A stretch of DNA of 64,000 nucleotides from an uncultured Prevotella sp. (GCA_944320195.1 CALUGP010000002.1:1-64000), one strand, 5' to 3'; shown: positions 8,080 to 16,114, counted from the stretch's first letter. A program made the numbers and translations. The notes: generated from the letters alone by a model not told the origin.

Positions 8080-8531
8080 AAAGACTGACACTATCGCTCA
8101 TCGCTGCTACGCTGTTAACGCTGGGCATAGCAGCACAGGAAATGTTCACAAGCAAATTCGGAAACGTTAAAGACGTCACATCCGTGTTCATCTCAAAATC
8201 GCTGCTGAACATGATGCCCGACGTGAAGAGCAACGGCATGGACTTCGCATCCGTAGCGTCAAAGCTGGACAACATTCAGATACTTGACTCTGAAAGCGCA
8301 GCCGCGGCCAACACCCTGAAAGACGGATGCCGACGCATAATAGACAAAGAAGGATACGAAAACCTGATGAACGTCAACGACAACGGCGAACACACCGGCA
8401 TATACATGAAAGAATTTGCCGGCGGCAAAAAACAGTACGTCATGATCAGCGCCGACAAAAGCGAAACAAGCGTCATCGTGCTGACTGGCCGCCTCACCCT
8501 GCAAGACATCAAGAACGTAATCGGCCAATAA
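8076..8531 (+). CDS. DUF4252 domain-containing secreted protein
   Basis: 151 residues with a signal peptide (LSLIAATLLTLGIAAQ). The pattern KFGNVKDVTSVFISKSLLNMM followed by a C-terminal VIVLTGRLTLQDIKNVIG strand-helix is characteristic of DUF4252. Its ATG overlaps the stop of the anti-sigma gene (ATGA). The sigma, anti-sigma, DUF4252 order is a recurrent Bacteroidota arrangement; here two further DUF4252-like genes precede it. Its location is periplasmic or extracellular, and its activity is unknown. Confidence 0.85.
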   Translation: MKRLTLSLIAATLLTLGIAAQEMFTSKFGNVKDVTSVFISKSLLNMMPDVKSNGMDFASVASKLDNIQILDSESAAAANTLKDGCRRIIDKEGYENLMNVNDNGEHTGIYMKEFAGGKKQYVMISADKSETSVIVLTGRLTLQDIKNVIGQ

Positions 8532-8585
8532 TAAAGCACGAAAACGGCATCCTGTCCTCGTCCATCTCGTCCCCTCTCGCCCCCT

Positions 8586-8776
8586 CGGATTTGCAGATTT
8601 GCAATCCGAGGATGCGAGTACGAGGATTTGCAATCCGCCGTGACGGACGCTTTGCCTTTCTGCCGCTCAGTGGCAAGTCGTCATTCCGCTGAAAAGCGGA
8701 ATCCAGAAAGCTGCCTCGTCCCCCCGGATTTACAATCCAAGGATGCGAATATGAGGATTTCAAATCAGCCGGGACG
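8586..8776. repeat. duplicated GGATTTGCAATCCG-type repeats flanking a solo palindromic unit
   Basis: Two related units at about 8586-8646 and 8724-8776 share GGATTT(G/A)CAATCC, GGATGCGA and GAGGATTT in the same order. Between them at 8655-8713 lies one solo unit of the GTCATTCCGCTGAAAAGCGGAAT family, with the same CTGCC-CTCAGTG and CCAGAAAGC flanks as the copies at 12.6 and 20.7 kb. The rest of the 600-bp gap 8532-9138 shows no convincing gene. Confidence 0.6.
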
Positions 8777-9138
8777 GGAGGATACCACTTGTCGTTGATG
8801 GCTTTTTGTTCTTTCTTGAAAAACGGCATAAATCTATCCTTCTAAGAAACTTGAAAAAATCGTCCTTTTGCCTCCGTCCAGCCAAGGCAAGAGGGGGATC
8901 CGCAGCCGGGCGCGCGTGCAAACCGCTGACCTACAGCGCGTTGCGCGGCAGTCCCCCACGGCGTTGCCGTTTGTCCCCGACGAGGAGGTCGTTTGTCCCC
9001 CACGGGAAAACGGCACGTCCCCGGCCGCCCGCGCGCATGACTGTTTCTTGACAAAAAGACGGGTTAAACATATGGTTAATTAATCACAGTGTTCATTTCT
9101 TTATAGGGTTCGTTCTACTGGGTGCTGAGGTCGTAGTG

Positions 9139-10092
9139 TTATTCGGCATTCATATCCTGCACCTCCACCAGTCTCACTTCACATCCGGGTGTGCCTGCGG
9201 AACGGGTGGTGGCATCTGGACCTATCGTCACATTGTATGTATATTCCGTTCCCGCACTCCACGTGATGCCAGCAGACGGAACTTCATAATAATATGTCTG
9301 CTCGTCGACCGTGAAAGAAAAAAGTGTATTCCCTTCGCTTATGGTCTGCGGAATGACAAGGGCACCGAAGCTGACAAGGGAAGTGTTTCCGTCGCTCATT
9401 GACTTTTGCCCAAGGGTATAAGGGGTAATCGTGCCTTTGGTTTCGCCCGAAGTCCAAATATATACGTTATTCACTAGAGAGCCCAATTCCCCATCGATGT
9501 AGATGTTGTCATTGCCTACTTTCATGCTAAGTTCGGTCTTTCCTGCCACGATGCCGCTGTTACGGACATGCACTACTATTTTTGCCGTCTGATGATTGAA
9601 AGTAAAATTAGCCGGAGTGCCTGCTCCTACATAACCCGGTGATGACGCATACAGGAAATCGCTCTGGCGGTAGCCTATCCCGCTTTGGTCTGTTTCTACT
9701 TCCCACTGAGCAGGTGAACCATCATAAGGTTTTGTTTTAATAACACCATAATTAGTCCAGGCTTGGGCATATGCCGTTTGTCCGTTGCAGTCAATCGGAT
9801 TATAAGAAGTGAAACCGCCATTGGTATACGTGTAGGTCGCCTTTGTAGCATATAAGTCTTGAAACAAAACCGTAATCTCGTCCTCTTCCACCCAATTGCC
9901 GTCCACGGTTCCGGTACCTGCATCTGTTGTCGTTGCCTCATCGCCTTCGGCACGGGCGATGGTTGCCGAAGCTATTTCCAGCGTCTGCAACGTGGCGGAC
10001 GGGTTGTCCGTCAGTTCGTCTTGCGTGCAGGCGGTGGCGAAGGCAAGTACCGCCAGCAGCATCCATGGGATATGTTTCATCGTCTTCATCAT
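9139..10092 (-). CDS. fimbrillin-family lipoprotein
   Basis: 317 residues from the ATG at 10092. The lipoprotein signal ends in LAFATAC, followed by TQDELTDN. The body has the Bacteroidota fimbrillin (Mfa1/FimA-like) pattern: a short N-terminal strand, DGNWVEEDEITVLFQ, Tyr-rich segments, a SDFLYASSP stretch before FNHQTAKIVVHV, and a C-terminal AGTEYTYNVTI strand. Such proteins are secreted as lipoproteins, trimmed and polymerised into pili or minor tip subunits. It is last in a three-gene operon read on the minus strand. Annotating the upstream in-frame ATG at 10146 would spoil the signal peptide. Confidence 0.85.
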   Translation of the reverse strand: MMKTMKHIPWMLLAVLAFATACTQDELTDNPSATLQTLEIASATIARAEGDEATTTDAGTGTVDGNWVEEDEITVLFQDLYATKATYTYTNGGFTSYNPIDCNGQTAYAQAWTNYGVIKTKPYDGSPAQWEVETDQSGIGYRQSDFLYASSPGYVGAGTPANFTFNHQTAKIVVHVRNSGIVAGKTELSMKVGNDNIYIDGELGSLVNNVYIWTSGETKGTITPYTLGQKSMSDGNTSLVSFGALVIPQTISEGNTLFSFTVDEQTYYYEVPSAGITWSAGTEYTYNVTIGPDATTRSAGTPGCEVRLVEVQDMNAE

Positions 10093-10202
10093 TTCTTGTT
10101 TTTTTATTGTTCGTGCCACCGGAGGCTGCGATGCCTCCCGATGCACCCTATTTTATTTAGGTGTATCTCCGTGCTTGCGCTGCCGCACGGGATGGCTGTT
10201 GT

Positions 10203-11075
10203 TTATTGTTCGGCATCTATATTGGATTCCCCGCCGTCGTTCCAATTGTTAATAGTAGCCGAGGAAACTGTCAACACGTCCTTTTTTATCGTCACGTTGT
10301 ACTTGTACGAATAGCCGCTTTCCAGCCCTTGCACGGCATTTGCTTTGGGGAATGTCAGTGTAGCCGTGTAGTTCTGGCCTCCCAATACCACCTTGAGCGT
10401 TGCTTCAGTAACCGCTTGTGGAAAGAGGATGAGCGAAGAGGATGTAATGCCTGTGGCATCCATTTTGAGGTCGGAGGCTGAGTCCGTTGCCTTGGCCTCT
10501 CCGATCGCGGTGTCGAACGAGCCGGTCATGGACAGGCCTGACAAGGTGTATTCACTTAAATCGGCTAAATCAACATCGGATCCGGTGAAATTCAGCACCA
10601 AACGGCTCATGCGGTGGCTGAAACTGAAATCGACCTTACCGCCCGTGCTTACACCGCCCGTGCCCGTGCCATAGAGGAAGTCTATCTGCGACTGCGAGGT
10701 GAAACCGGTCTGCTCATCAGGTGCAGTGCTTTGTTGCTCGGCTGTAATGGTGATGTTGGCCGTTTCAGCCCCTTGCGGATAGTATGCGGTAAAGTCCACA
10801 TCACCCGGGGTCTGGAAAAAGATGGGATCTGATGCTTCATCTACCGTCCACGAGCCATTGGAATATACATAGCGGATGTCAGTATATATTCCGCCGGTAA
10901 TGCCGATGGCATCGCCGTTGTCCCACTGTGTTCCGCTGGCGCGGGTGGCCACCGCATCGGAGATTTCGGCGTTAATCACTGCGGCTACGGGGCCGTTGTC
11001 CATCACTTCGTTGTCGTTGGTGCAGGCTGCCAGGCTGAGGGCAAGCGCTGCGAGTGCAAATAACTTGTTATTCAT
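10203..11075 (-). CDS. fimbrillin-family lipoprotein
   Basis: 290 residues. The lipoprotein signal ALALSLAAC is followed by TNDNEVMD, with acidic residues after the Cys. It shows the fimbrillin-like order: ATRASGTQWDNGDAIGI near the N-terminus, QSQIDFLYGTGTG, then FSFSHRMSRLVLNF, and the terminal YSYKYNVTIKKDVLTVSSATI strand with a final NNWNDGGESNIDAE tail. The FSHRMSRL stretch and the closing strand are typical of PF13149-type fimbrillin-like proteins. It is the middle gene of the fimbrial operon. Confidence 0.88.
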   Translation of the reverse strand: MNNKLFALAALALSLAACTNDNEVMDNGPVAAVINAEISDAVATRASGTQWDNGDAIGITGGIYTDIRYVYSNGSWTVDEASDPIFFQTPGDVDFTAYYPQGAETANITITAEQQSTAPDEQTGFTSQSQIDFLYGTGTGGVSTGGKVDFSFSHRMSRLVLNFTGSDVDLADLSEYTLSGLSMTGSFDTAIGEAKATDSASDLKMDATGITSSSLILFPQAVTEATLKVVLGGQNYTATLTFPKANAVQGLESGYSYKYNVTIKKDVLTVSSATINNWNDGGESNIDAEQ

Positions 11076-11109
11076 ATCCTTAAGTATTAATTATTAGTGC
11101 TTCATTTAC

Positions 11110-11955
11110 TTACATCTCGGCGTCCACTCCGCCGCCGTCTATCTTCTCCCAATCTATGATGGCGGCTTCCACCCCGGCTTCTGTCGGAGTGTGCAGTTCG
11201 CCATCCAATGTGATGGTTCCCGTGCCGAGGTTGAAGCCGGCAAGCTGTTCGGTCAGGTCGCTCTCAATGGTGATGTCCTGCGGATTTCCATTCAGGAAAG
11301 AAAGCCGCAACGTCAACACTTGTGCCCCGCCCATCGTGCCAAGCAAGCGCAGGTCTGCCGACACCTTGTCGCCGCTTCGGGTGAACGCCGGGGCGGTGCT
11401 GACCGCCTCGCCATAAAGCGTTTCACTGCGCAGGTCGTAAGCTCCCGCCACGCCGGAGAGTGTGCCCGTGATGGCTGTGATGCGCTCCGGGTCGCCCTCG
11501 GTCACGGTCAGTTCCAAGCGGAGGTCGCGCGTCCGCTGCGCCACGGACAAATCCAGATGGAGCGTGTCGTCCGCCACCACGGTTACGGTCTTTGTCCCTG
11601 AATAAAGCGTTTCGGGCAACGGGTCTATCAGGTCGGTCAGCGCACGGGTGCCGTCCACGCGCTCCACGTAGGCGATGCCGTCCGTCACGGTGAAGCCTTC
11701 GGGGGTGTTATAGACCAGCACCGTGTGTTCGCCCGGTGTCAGGGGATTGGAGGCGTTGTCGCCCTCGTCCAACGGCTTGCCGTCCACTTCCACGGTGTAA
11801 TCATCCTCTTCCGCGCCTTGCGGATGATTTATGTTCACGGCAATTACGCCCTTGTCGGGATGCGGGGTATTGTATTCATCCTTCGAGCAGGAGGAGAGCA
11901 GGAAGATGAAGGCGGCCGCAAGGGCATGGCTTATTATGCATTTTGTAGTTCTCAT
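11110..11955 (-). CDS. FimB/Mfa2-like fimbrial anchor lipoprotein
   Basis: 281 residues from the ATG at 11955. The lipoprotein signal AFIFLLSSC is followed by SKDEY. The protein is beta-rich, with repeated short strands (GEHTVLVYNTPEGFTV, TKTVTVVADDTLHLDLSV) as in FimB/Mfa2 family anchors and related minor subunits. Its C-terminus, IDWEKIDGGGVDAEM, resembles the tail of the neighbouring fimbrillin. It is the first gene of the operon, about 410 nt downstream of the likely promoter. The family assignment is moderate; a minor fimbrial subunit is the main alternative. Confidence 0.65.
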   Translation of the reverse strand: MRTTKCIISHALAAAFIFLLSSCSKDEYNTPHPDKGVIAVNINHPQGAEEDDYTVEVDGKPLDEGDNASNPLTPGEHTVLVYNTPEGFTVTDGIAYVERVDGTRALTDLIDPLPETLYSGTKTVTVVADDTLHLDLSVAQRTRDLRLELTVTEGDPERITAITGTLSGVAGAYDLRSETLYGEAVSTAPAFTRSGDKVSADLRLLGTMGGAQVLTLRLSFLNGNPQDITIESDLTEQLAGFNLGTGTITLDGELHTPTEAGVEAAIIDWEKIDGGGVDAEM

Positions 11956-12372
11956 GACTGTTGATACATTATTATTATTTAATTGGAGACGGGACATAAC
12001 GGCACAAAGAGCCTTGCCTGCCCTTGGAAAGAGCGCAGGCATTGCCCTAAGAATAAAAGAGGTGAATAAAAATATTGGAGTTTTTCCGCCTTGCGTGCCG
12101 AAACAAAATACGGGCAAGGCATTGTTTTCCAGAAAGTTATTATTATCTTAACGCGCGAGGCTTCTGTGTGTGTATACAAAAATTACACATACGCAAACAT
12201 TCGGCCATGTTTCTGCAAATATTTGTACGCACGGAAATATTCTCACGCACGCCTGCGGCCACATCGAAGCCGCCGCGGCAAATGCCGGCGGCCGTTCGCG
12301 CCGACGGTTGTCTGTAGGATATGTGTGCGTAAAGTTTCATCGTTTTGTCACAGTGCGTTTAATGCGCTTCTG
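11956..12372 (-). other. long leader of the fimbrial operon
   Basis: If the promoter at 12373-12402 is used, about 410 nt precede the first ATG. The leader holds a GC-rich hairpin (GCCGCC at 12269-12274, GGCGGC at 12287-12292) and a second possible stem near 12000-12035. An open frame of 65 codons starts at 12340, but it has no recognisable content and is not called. Confidence 0.4.
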
Positions 12373-12402
12373 CAAAGTTAACAATAAATCAGCTTACGGC
12401 AA
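12373..12402 (-). promoter_or_regulatory. fimbrial operon promoter
   Basis: On the minus strand TTG (12400-12402), 19 bp, then TAACTTTG (12373-12380). It fits the Bacteroidota pattern exactly and points toward the fimbrial genes. No other gene start lies between it and 11955. Confidence 0.65.
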
Positions 12403-12421
12403 TGGATTTTTGAGGACTTGT

Positions 12422-12465
12422 TGTCCGAGAAATTCACGCAAGGTGTCCGAGAAATTCACGCAAGC
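12422..12465 (-). promoter_or_regulatory. tandem 22-bp direct repeat upstream of the fimbrial promoter
   Basis: Two adjacent 22-bp copies, 12422-12443 and 12444-12465, differ only at the last base. The shared part includes TGTCCGAGAAATTCACGCAA. They begin 20 bp upstream of the -33 TTG. A period of two helical turns at this distance is what an activator that binds direct repeats, for example a LytTR-type regulator, would need. Confidence 0.6.
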
Positions 12466-12584
12466 CTTGCAAGACTCTCAGTATCAGGCATTTGCGGAAT
12501 TCTTGTTTTTTCGTTGTCTTGCTTATGTTTTCTCTGATTTTTCCTGACTTTTCCTGACTTTTCCGTCTCCCCGGTCTTGTCTTT

Positions 12585-12919
12585 TGCATTTCAGCCACTC
12601 AGTGTCATGCCGTCATTCCGCGCTCCGACGCGGAATCCAGGTGACATTCTGGCGGCACACACTGTACCGCATCGGGGTGCGGGATCCAGGCGAAAAGACA
12701 AAGCCCACTTACACTGTGGCGGCTTTCTGGATTCCGCTTTTCAGCGGAATGACAACATGACACAGAGTGGCTTAGAGATGGATTGTGTGACACATGGCAC
12801 AGGATGGCTGGATGACGCATGGCACAGAGTGGCTGAAGATGGATGGGGTGACAATGCTACAGAGCTACTGAAAGCTGGCAAGTGTAACATTCCTGTTATG
12901 CCGAATTCACTCACGTTAG
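12585..12919. repeat. palindromic repeat region, one-ended relative of MITE-like element B
   Basis: An ATTCCGC/GCGGAAT unit at 12613-12643 and an inverted one at 12728-12755 are joined by a degenerate middle. The right end at about 12889-12919 contains ACATTCCTGTTATGCCGAAT, identical to the complement of the left end of the element at 20562. No matching left end is visible, so it is probably a decayed copy. No gene is supported between 12466 and 12999. Confidence 0.6.
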
Positions 12920-12992
12920 TCAACAAATGCACGTAAGAGCACGGGGGGTCATCAAAAAAAACGAACTTGCAAGAATATAAAACCATGCAAAT

Positions 12993-13032
12993 AAAAAAAT
13001 CGCCAAATCCCCGACATCAGGAGTTTGGCGAT
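12993..13032 (-). terminator. terminator of tRNA-His
   Basis: Stem ATCGCCAAA / TTTGGCGAT with a loop of about 15 nt, followed on the minus strand by a run of seven T (13000 down to 12993). It lies just after the tRNA gene and has the form of a Rho-independent terminator. Confidence 0.8.
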
Positions 13033-13044
13033 TCAATTCCCAAG

Positions 13045-13119
13045 GGTGGAGGGTGGGGCTCGAACCCACGACATTCAGAACCACAATCTGACGCTCTAAC
13101 CAACTGAACTACATCCACC
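13045..13119 (-). tRNA. tRNA-His (GTG)
   Basis: Read on the minus strand, it folds as a cloverleaf with D arm GTTC...GAGC, anticodon stem TCAGA/TCTGA enclosing TTGTGGT, and T arm GTGGG-TTCGAGC-CCCAC. The anticodon GTG specifies His. The extra 5' G (13119) opposite discriminator C73 is the histidine identity element. The acceptor stem has one mismatch. CCA is not encoded. Confidence 0.95.
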
Positions 13120-13154
13120 GTGTTAGAAAACTGCCTTGTGTTACAAAGCGAGTG

Positions 13155-13185
13155 CAAAGGTACGGGATTTATTTGAATTCACCAA
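13155..13185 (-). promoter_or_regulatory. tRNA-His promoter, inside the secG hairpin
   Basis: On the minus strand TTG (13183-13185), 20 bp, TACCTTTG (13155-13162). It is a good match to the housekeeping pattern. The TTG and spacer lie in the inverted repeat at 13161-13197. Confidence 0.65.
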
Positions 13186-13197
13186 ATAAATCCCGTA
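13161..13197 (-). terminator. 15-bp inverted repeat after secG
   Basis: TACGGGATTTATTTG (13161-13175) and its exact complement (13183-13197) are separated by 7 nt. It lies just downstream of secG and probably ends its transcript, although no T run follows. It overlaps the tRNA-His promoter. Confidence 0.6.
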
Positions 13198-13213
13198 TTT
13201 TTTTCGTTTTTGC

Positions 13214-13606
13214 TTAGTTTGCAGGTGTTTTTGGAGCTTGCGGAGCTGCCTGTTTTGCTGCATCACCAGACTTTGCCGGAGCGTCCTGCTTTGTTTGGCT
13301 TGCACCAAAACCAGGAAGATTGTTCGGGTTTGTCTGCTGTTGTTCGGTCGCATTCCTTTCTATTACACTCTCCGAATCAACGGCTTTCGGAGCAACGTAT
13401 GCGCATACGACGCTGAACACAACCATGGCTACAGCAAGTCCCCATGTGGTCTTCTCGATCACGTCTGTAGTCTTGCGGACACCCATTATCTGGTTAGAAG
13501 ATGAGAAATTGGAGGCAAGTCCTCCTCCTTTCGATTCCTGTATCAGCACAATGCCTATCATAAGCAGTGCCGCCAGTACGATTAAGATTACGAATAATGT
13601 GTACAT
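13214..13606 (-). CDS. secG: preprotein translocase subunit SecG
   Basis: 130 residues. Two membrane segments (about residues 2-20 and 54-72) flank the conserved SecG loop QESKGGGLASNFSSSNQIMGVRK. SecG assists SecYE and SecA in moving preproteins across the inner membrane. The C-terminal tail of about 50 residues (Gln-, Ala- and Pro-rich) is a Bacteroidota-style extension of low complexity. The gene follows the TPR-like gene by 5 nt, making it the last member of the sigma-54 regulator/lptE/TPR/secG cluster. A tRNA follows. Confidence 0.93.
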   Translation of the reverse strand: MYTLFVILIVLAALLMIGIVLIQESKGGGLASNFSSSNQIMGVRKTTDVIEKTTWGLAVAMVVFSVVCAYVAPKAVDSESVIERNATEQQQTNPNNLPGFGASQTKQDAPAKSGDAAKQAAPQAPKTPAN

Positions 13607-13611
13607 TTGGT

Positions 13612-14355
13612 TTATTTATATTTATTATTTATTATCAGTTTTTCCAAGAAACGGATTTGGTCTGCAAAGTAAGCATTTTTTTTTGGATAATTCAAATTTA
13701 AACGCTTAATTATTTCCAAAGCCTTTGAATATCGGCCTTGCTTTATGTATATTTGGGCTAAAGTCTCGGTAAAATATTTCTCGTCGCCCTCTTTTTTGTC
13801 GTTGTTTTCTAGCTCGGGTACATATTCAGGCTCTTCCTTCAACTCTATCCTTCCGCCATCATTGTTGATGAAGTTGTCTATGAGATCTTGCCCCTTCATA
13901 ACCGGACTGTCTTCACCAAAACTCTCGCCTTCGGTTTCAATCAGATATGACACATAGTCTATCGCCGCATCAGCCGGTGTAGGCTTGCGTTTCTTGCGTT
14001 CCTGCACCGCATCGGCGTCTGCCGGTATAGAGTCCAGAAACCGGTCTATCAAAGATATAGTGCGGCTCTGCCCGTCTGGCGTTTCGGCAGCAGGCTGTTT
14101 TTTCCGCATCTCCTGTGGGCGCAGCTTGTAGTGGGCGGCCTCAACAAGATTGAACACGACCTCGCGGTCTGACACATATACGGCAGACCGTCGCAGCTCC
14201 TCGTCAAACGAGGGATCATGCAACAAATATAGATTTTGCAGCAACAGCAACCTTGCCGTCTGGAAATAAGGATACAGCGCAAGCAGGGAACGCAGGTCGT
14301 ACAGCGTCTCCTTATCCATCTGTTCGGGATGCTTTATCAGTTGCTCAAGATCCAT
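13612..14355 (-). CDS. TPR-like protein of the lptE-secG cluster
   Basis: 247 residues from the ATG at 14355 (another ATG two codons upstream at 14361 would also work). It is cytoplasmic, with no signal peptide. The N-terminal part (MDLEQLIKHPEQMDKETLYDLRSLL is its hallmark region) is followed by an acidic linker and a C-terminal TPR-like segment near YFTETLAQIYIKQGRYSKALEIIKRLNLNYP. It is conserved in this position in Bacteroidota between lptE and secG; the function is unknown, and a scaffold role is only a guess. Confidence 0.82.
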   Translation of the reverse strand: MDLEQLIKHPEQMDKETLYDLRSLLALYPYFQTARLLLLQNLYLLHDPSFDEELRRSAVYVSDREVVFNLVEAAHYKLRPQEMRKKQPAAETPDGQSRTISLIDRFLDSIPADADAVQERKKRKPTPADAAIDYVSYLIETEGESFGEDSPVMKGQDLIDNFINNDGGRIELKEEPEYVPELENNDKKEGDEKYFTETLAQIYIKQGRYSKALEIIKRLNLNYPKKNAYFADQIRFLEKLIINNKYK

Positions 14356-14367
14356 TGTCACTGCTTG

Positions 14368-14898
14368 TTACCAATTAGCCACGGTGGCATTGAATATTTG
14401 GTCTACCAGGTCTTCCACCATTTGATTCACCAAGTCTTCCTGCACAGAAGTGAACGACTGCGACGTTTCAAAAGAGGCTGTGGCTGTAAACTGCCGTTCA
14501 AAATCTTCATTGTGGTTGGCATTGTTGGTGAACCTCACGTTAACCGTCATAGACAACTCGGCCTGGGCCGAAGTACCCTCAGAGGTGACCGCCTTATTAC
14601 GCTGTGAGTATTGCGTTATCTCGCCTTCTATCTTCATGTCACCGTTGCGCCTCACTTGTATCAGCCGCGTGTGGTTGGCAAAGATGTCTTTCAGTTCATT
14701 ATTGAAAATGCTTCCCATAGGAGCCCAAACATAACTTGAGCGTATCGGGAAATCTGCAATTTCAATAGTTTTCGTCTTTGAATAATCGATACTAGCGCCG
14801 TTGAACTTGTATGACACCGTACACGATGCCAGCATCAACACCAGCACCGCCAGCATAAATTTCAAACGTGGCGCATTCCTTTTATTTGTCAAGTCCAT
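14368..14898 (-). CDS. lptE: LptE-family LPS-assembly lipoprotein
   Basis: 176 residues with a lipoprotein signal (LVLMLASC, Cys26). The mature start TVSYKFNGASIDYSKTKTI is the typical Bacteroidota LptE-like opening. LptE plugs the outer-membrane LptD barrel that inserts lipopolysaccharide. The mature N-terminus has no acidic run, consistent with a lipoprotein facing the periplasm. The gene overlaps the end of the sigma-54 regulator by 17 nt and is followed by the TPR gene, so all are probably co-transcribed. Confidence 0.88.
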   Translation of the reverse strand: MDLTNKRNAPRLKFMLAVLVLMLASCTVSYKFNGASIDYSKTKTIEIADFPIRSSYVWAPMGSIFNNELKDIFANHTRLIQVRRNGDMKIEGEITQYSQRNKAVTSEGTSAQAELSMTVNVRFTNNANHNEDFERQFTATASFETSQSFTSVQEDLVNQMVEDLVDQIFNATVANW

Positions 14899-16114
14899 AT
14901 TGCTTTATCCTTCTATAAAGGGTACGGTCTGATATGCCAAGCTCCTTGGCGGCTTTCTTACGGTTGCCGCCATTGCGTTCGAGAGCTTTCTCGACCATCT
15001 GGCGGCCAACATCCTCAAGGTTAAGACACTCTGGCTCTGATATTTCCTCTGCAACGGCATCCTGTACTGCCGGTGCCTGTCTTTGCGCCCGGCTTACGCT
15101 TGCGGCTGCACTCGGTATTATAGAAGGCAGACCGGCACCGCTCATCGCAGCCGCAGCGCCTCCCTGCGCAGCATCGAGTTGCTTTCTTAGGCTGTTCATT
15201 TCACGCCGCAGGTCGCTCACATTGCCTCGCAATTCGTATAATATCTTATACAAAATCTCACGCTCACTCTCGAACGAATGGCCACCGCCCGAAACACTCG
15301 TTGTCGCCAACTGCATGCTCTCGCCGTCGTCAGGTATGAATTTGCGTATGGCTTCGCCATCGATCACGCGGTTCTCGCTCAATACAGACATCTGCTCCGT
15401 TATGTTCTTCAGCTGACGCACATTGCCCGGCCACTTGTATTTCATCATTATCGCCCTGGCATCATCAGTCAACGTTATCTTAGGCAGATGATATTTCTCA
15501 GCCATCTGCATGGCGAACAGGCGGAACAGCAGCAATATGTCCTCACCTCTGGCACGCAGCGGCGGCATCTGTATGGGTATTGTGTTCAGGCGGTAATACA
15601 AGTCTTCGCGGAAACGTCCTTCGCTTATGGCCTTGCGCATGTTCACGTTAGTGGCGGCAACAATGCGCACATCGGTCTTCATTATTCGCTGTCCGCCAAC
15701 GCGGATATACTCGCCGGTCTCGAGCACACGCAACAGCCGCGCCTGGGTGGCCATCGGCAACTCGCCCACCTCGTCAAGGAATATGGTACCTTTGTTGGCC
15801 ACTCCGAAATAACCTTCGCTTTCCCCTATCGCACCGGTAAACGAGCCTTTCTCGTGGCCGAACAGTTCGCTGTCTATAGTTCCCTCGGGAATAGAACCGC
15901 AGTTTATGGCAAAATACCTCTCGCGCCGGCGCGGCGAATTGTCGTGAATGATGCGCGGCACAATCTCCTTGCCCACACCGCTTTCGCCGATAATGAGCAC
16001 GGACAAGTCTGTCGGCGCAACTTGCATTGCCACGTCAAGCGCACGGTTCAATCCGTCGCAGTTGCCCACAACGTTGTACCGCTGTTTTACCTTTTGCAGT
16101 TCAGCTACATCCAT
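14882..16114 (-). CDS. sigma-54-dependent transcriptional activator (AAA+, Fis-type)
   Basis: 410 residues. The AAA+ domain has Walker A GESGVGKE (about residues 43-50), Walker B near TIFLDEVGELP, and an R-finger region. The sigma-54 contact loop reads GSFTGA instead of the usual GAFTGA. A Fis-type helix-turn-helix ends the protein (NRKKAAKELGISDRTLYRRI). There is no receiver or GAF domain, so it is a truncated class lacking its own sensory domain. Between the domains lies an Ala-rich linker with a probable coiled coil. It heads the lptE-secG cluster, suggesting a link to envelope biogenesis. TAATTTTG at 16123-16130 is a likely -7 element. Confidence 0.93.
   Translation of the reverse strand: MDVAELQKVKQRYNVVGNCDGLNRALDVAMQVAPTDLSVLIIGESGVGKEIVPRIIHDNSPRRRERYFAINCGSIPEGTIDSELFGHEKGSFTGAIGESEGYFGVANKGTIFLDEVGELPMATQARLLRVLETGEYIRVGGQRIMKTDVRIVAATNVNMRKAISEGRFREDLYYRLNTIPIQMPPLRARGEDILLLFRLFAMQMAEKYHLPKITLTDDARAIMMKYKWPGNVRQLKNITEQMSVLSENRVIDGEAIRKFIPDDGESMQLATTSVSGGGHSFESEREILYKILYELRGNVSDLRREMNSLRKQLDAAQGGAAAAMSGAGLPSIIPSAAASVSRAQRQAPAVQDAVAEEISEPECLNLEDVGRQMVEKALERNGGNRKKAAKELGISDRTLYRRIKQYGLDK

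Noticed and set aside
12143..12340. 65-codon minus-strand frame in the fimbrial leader
   Set aside because: No signal, motif or ribosome site; Cys- and Arg-rich composition looks like chance translation of a non-coding leader.
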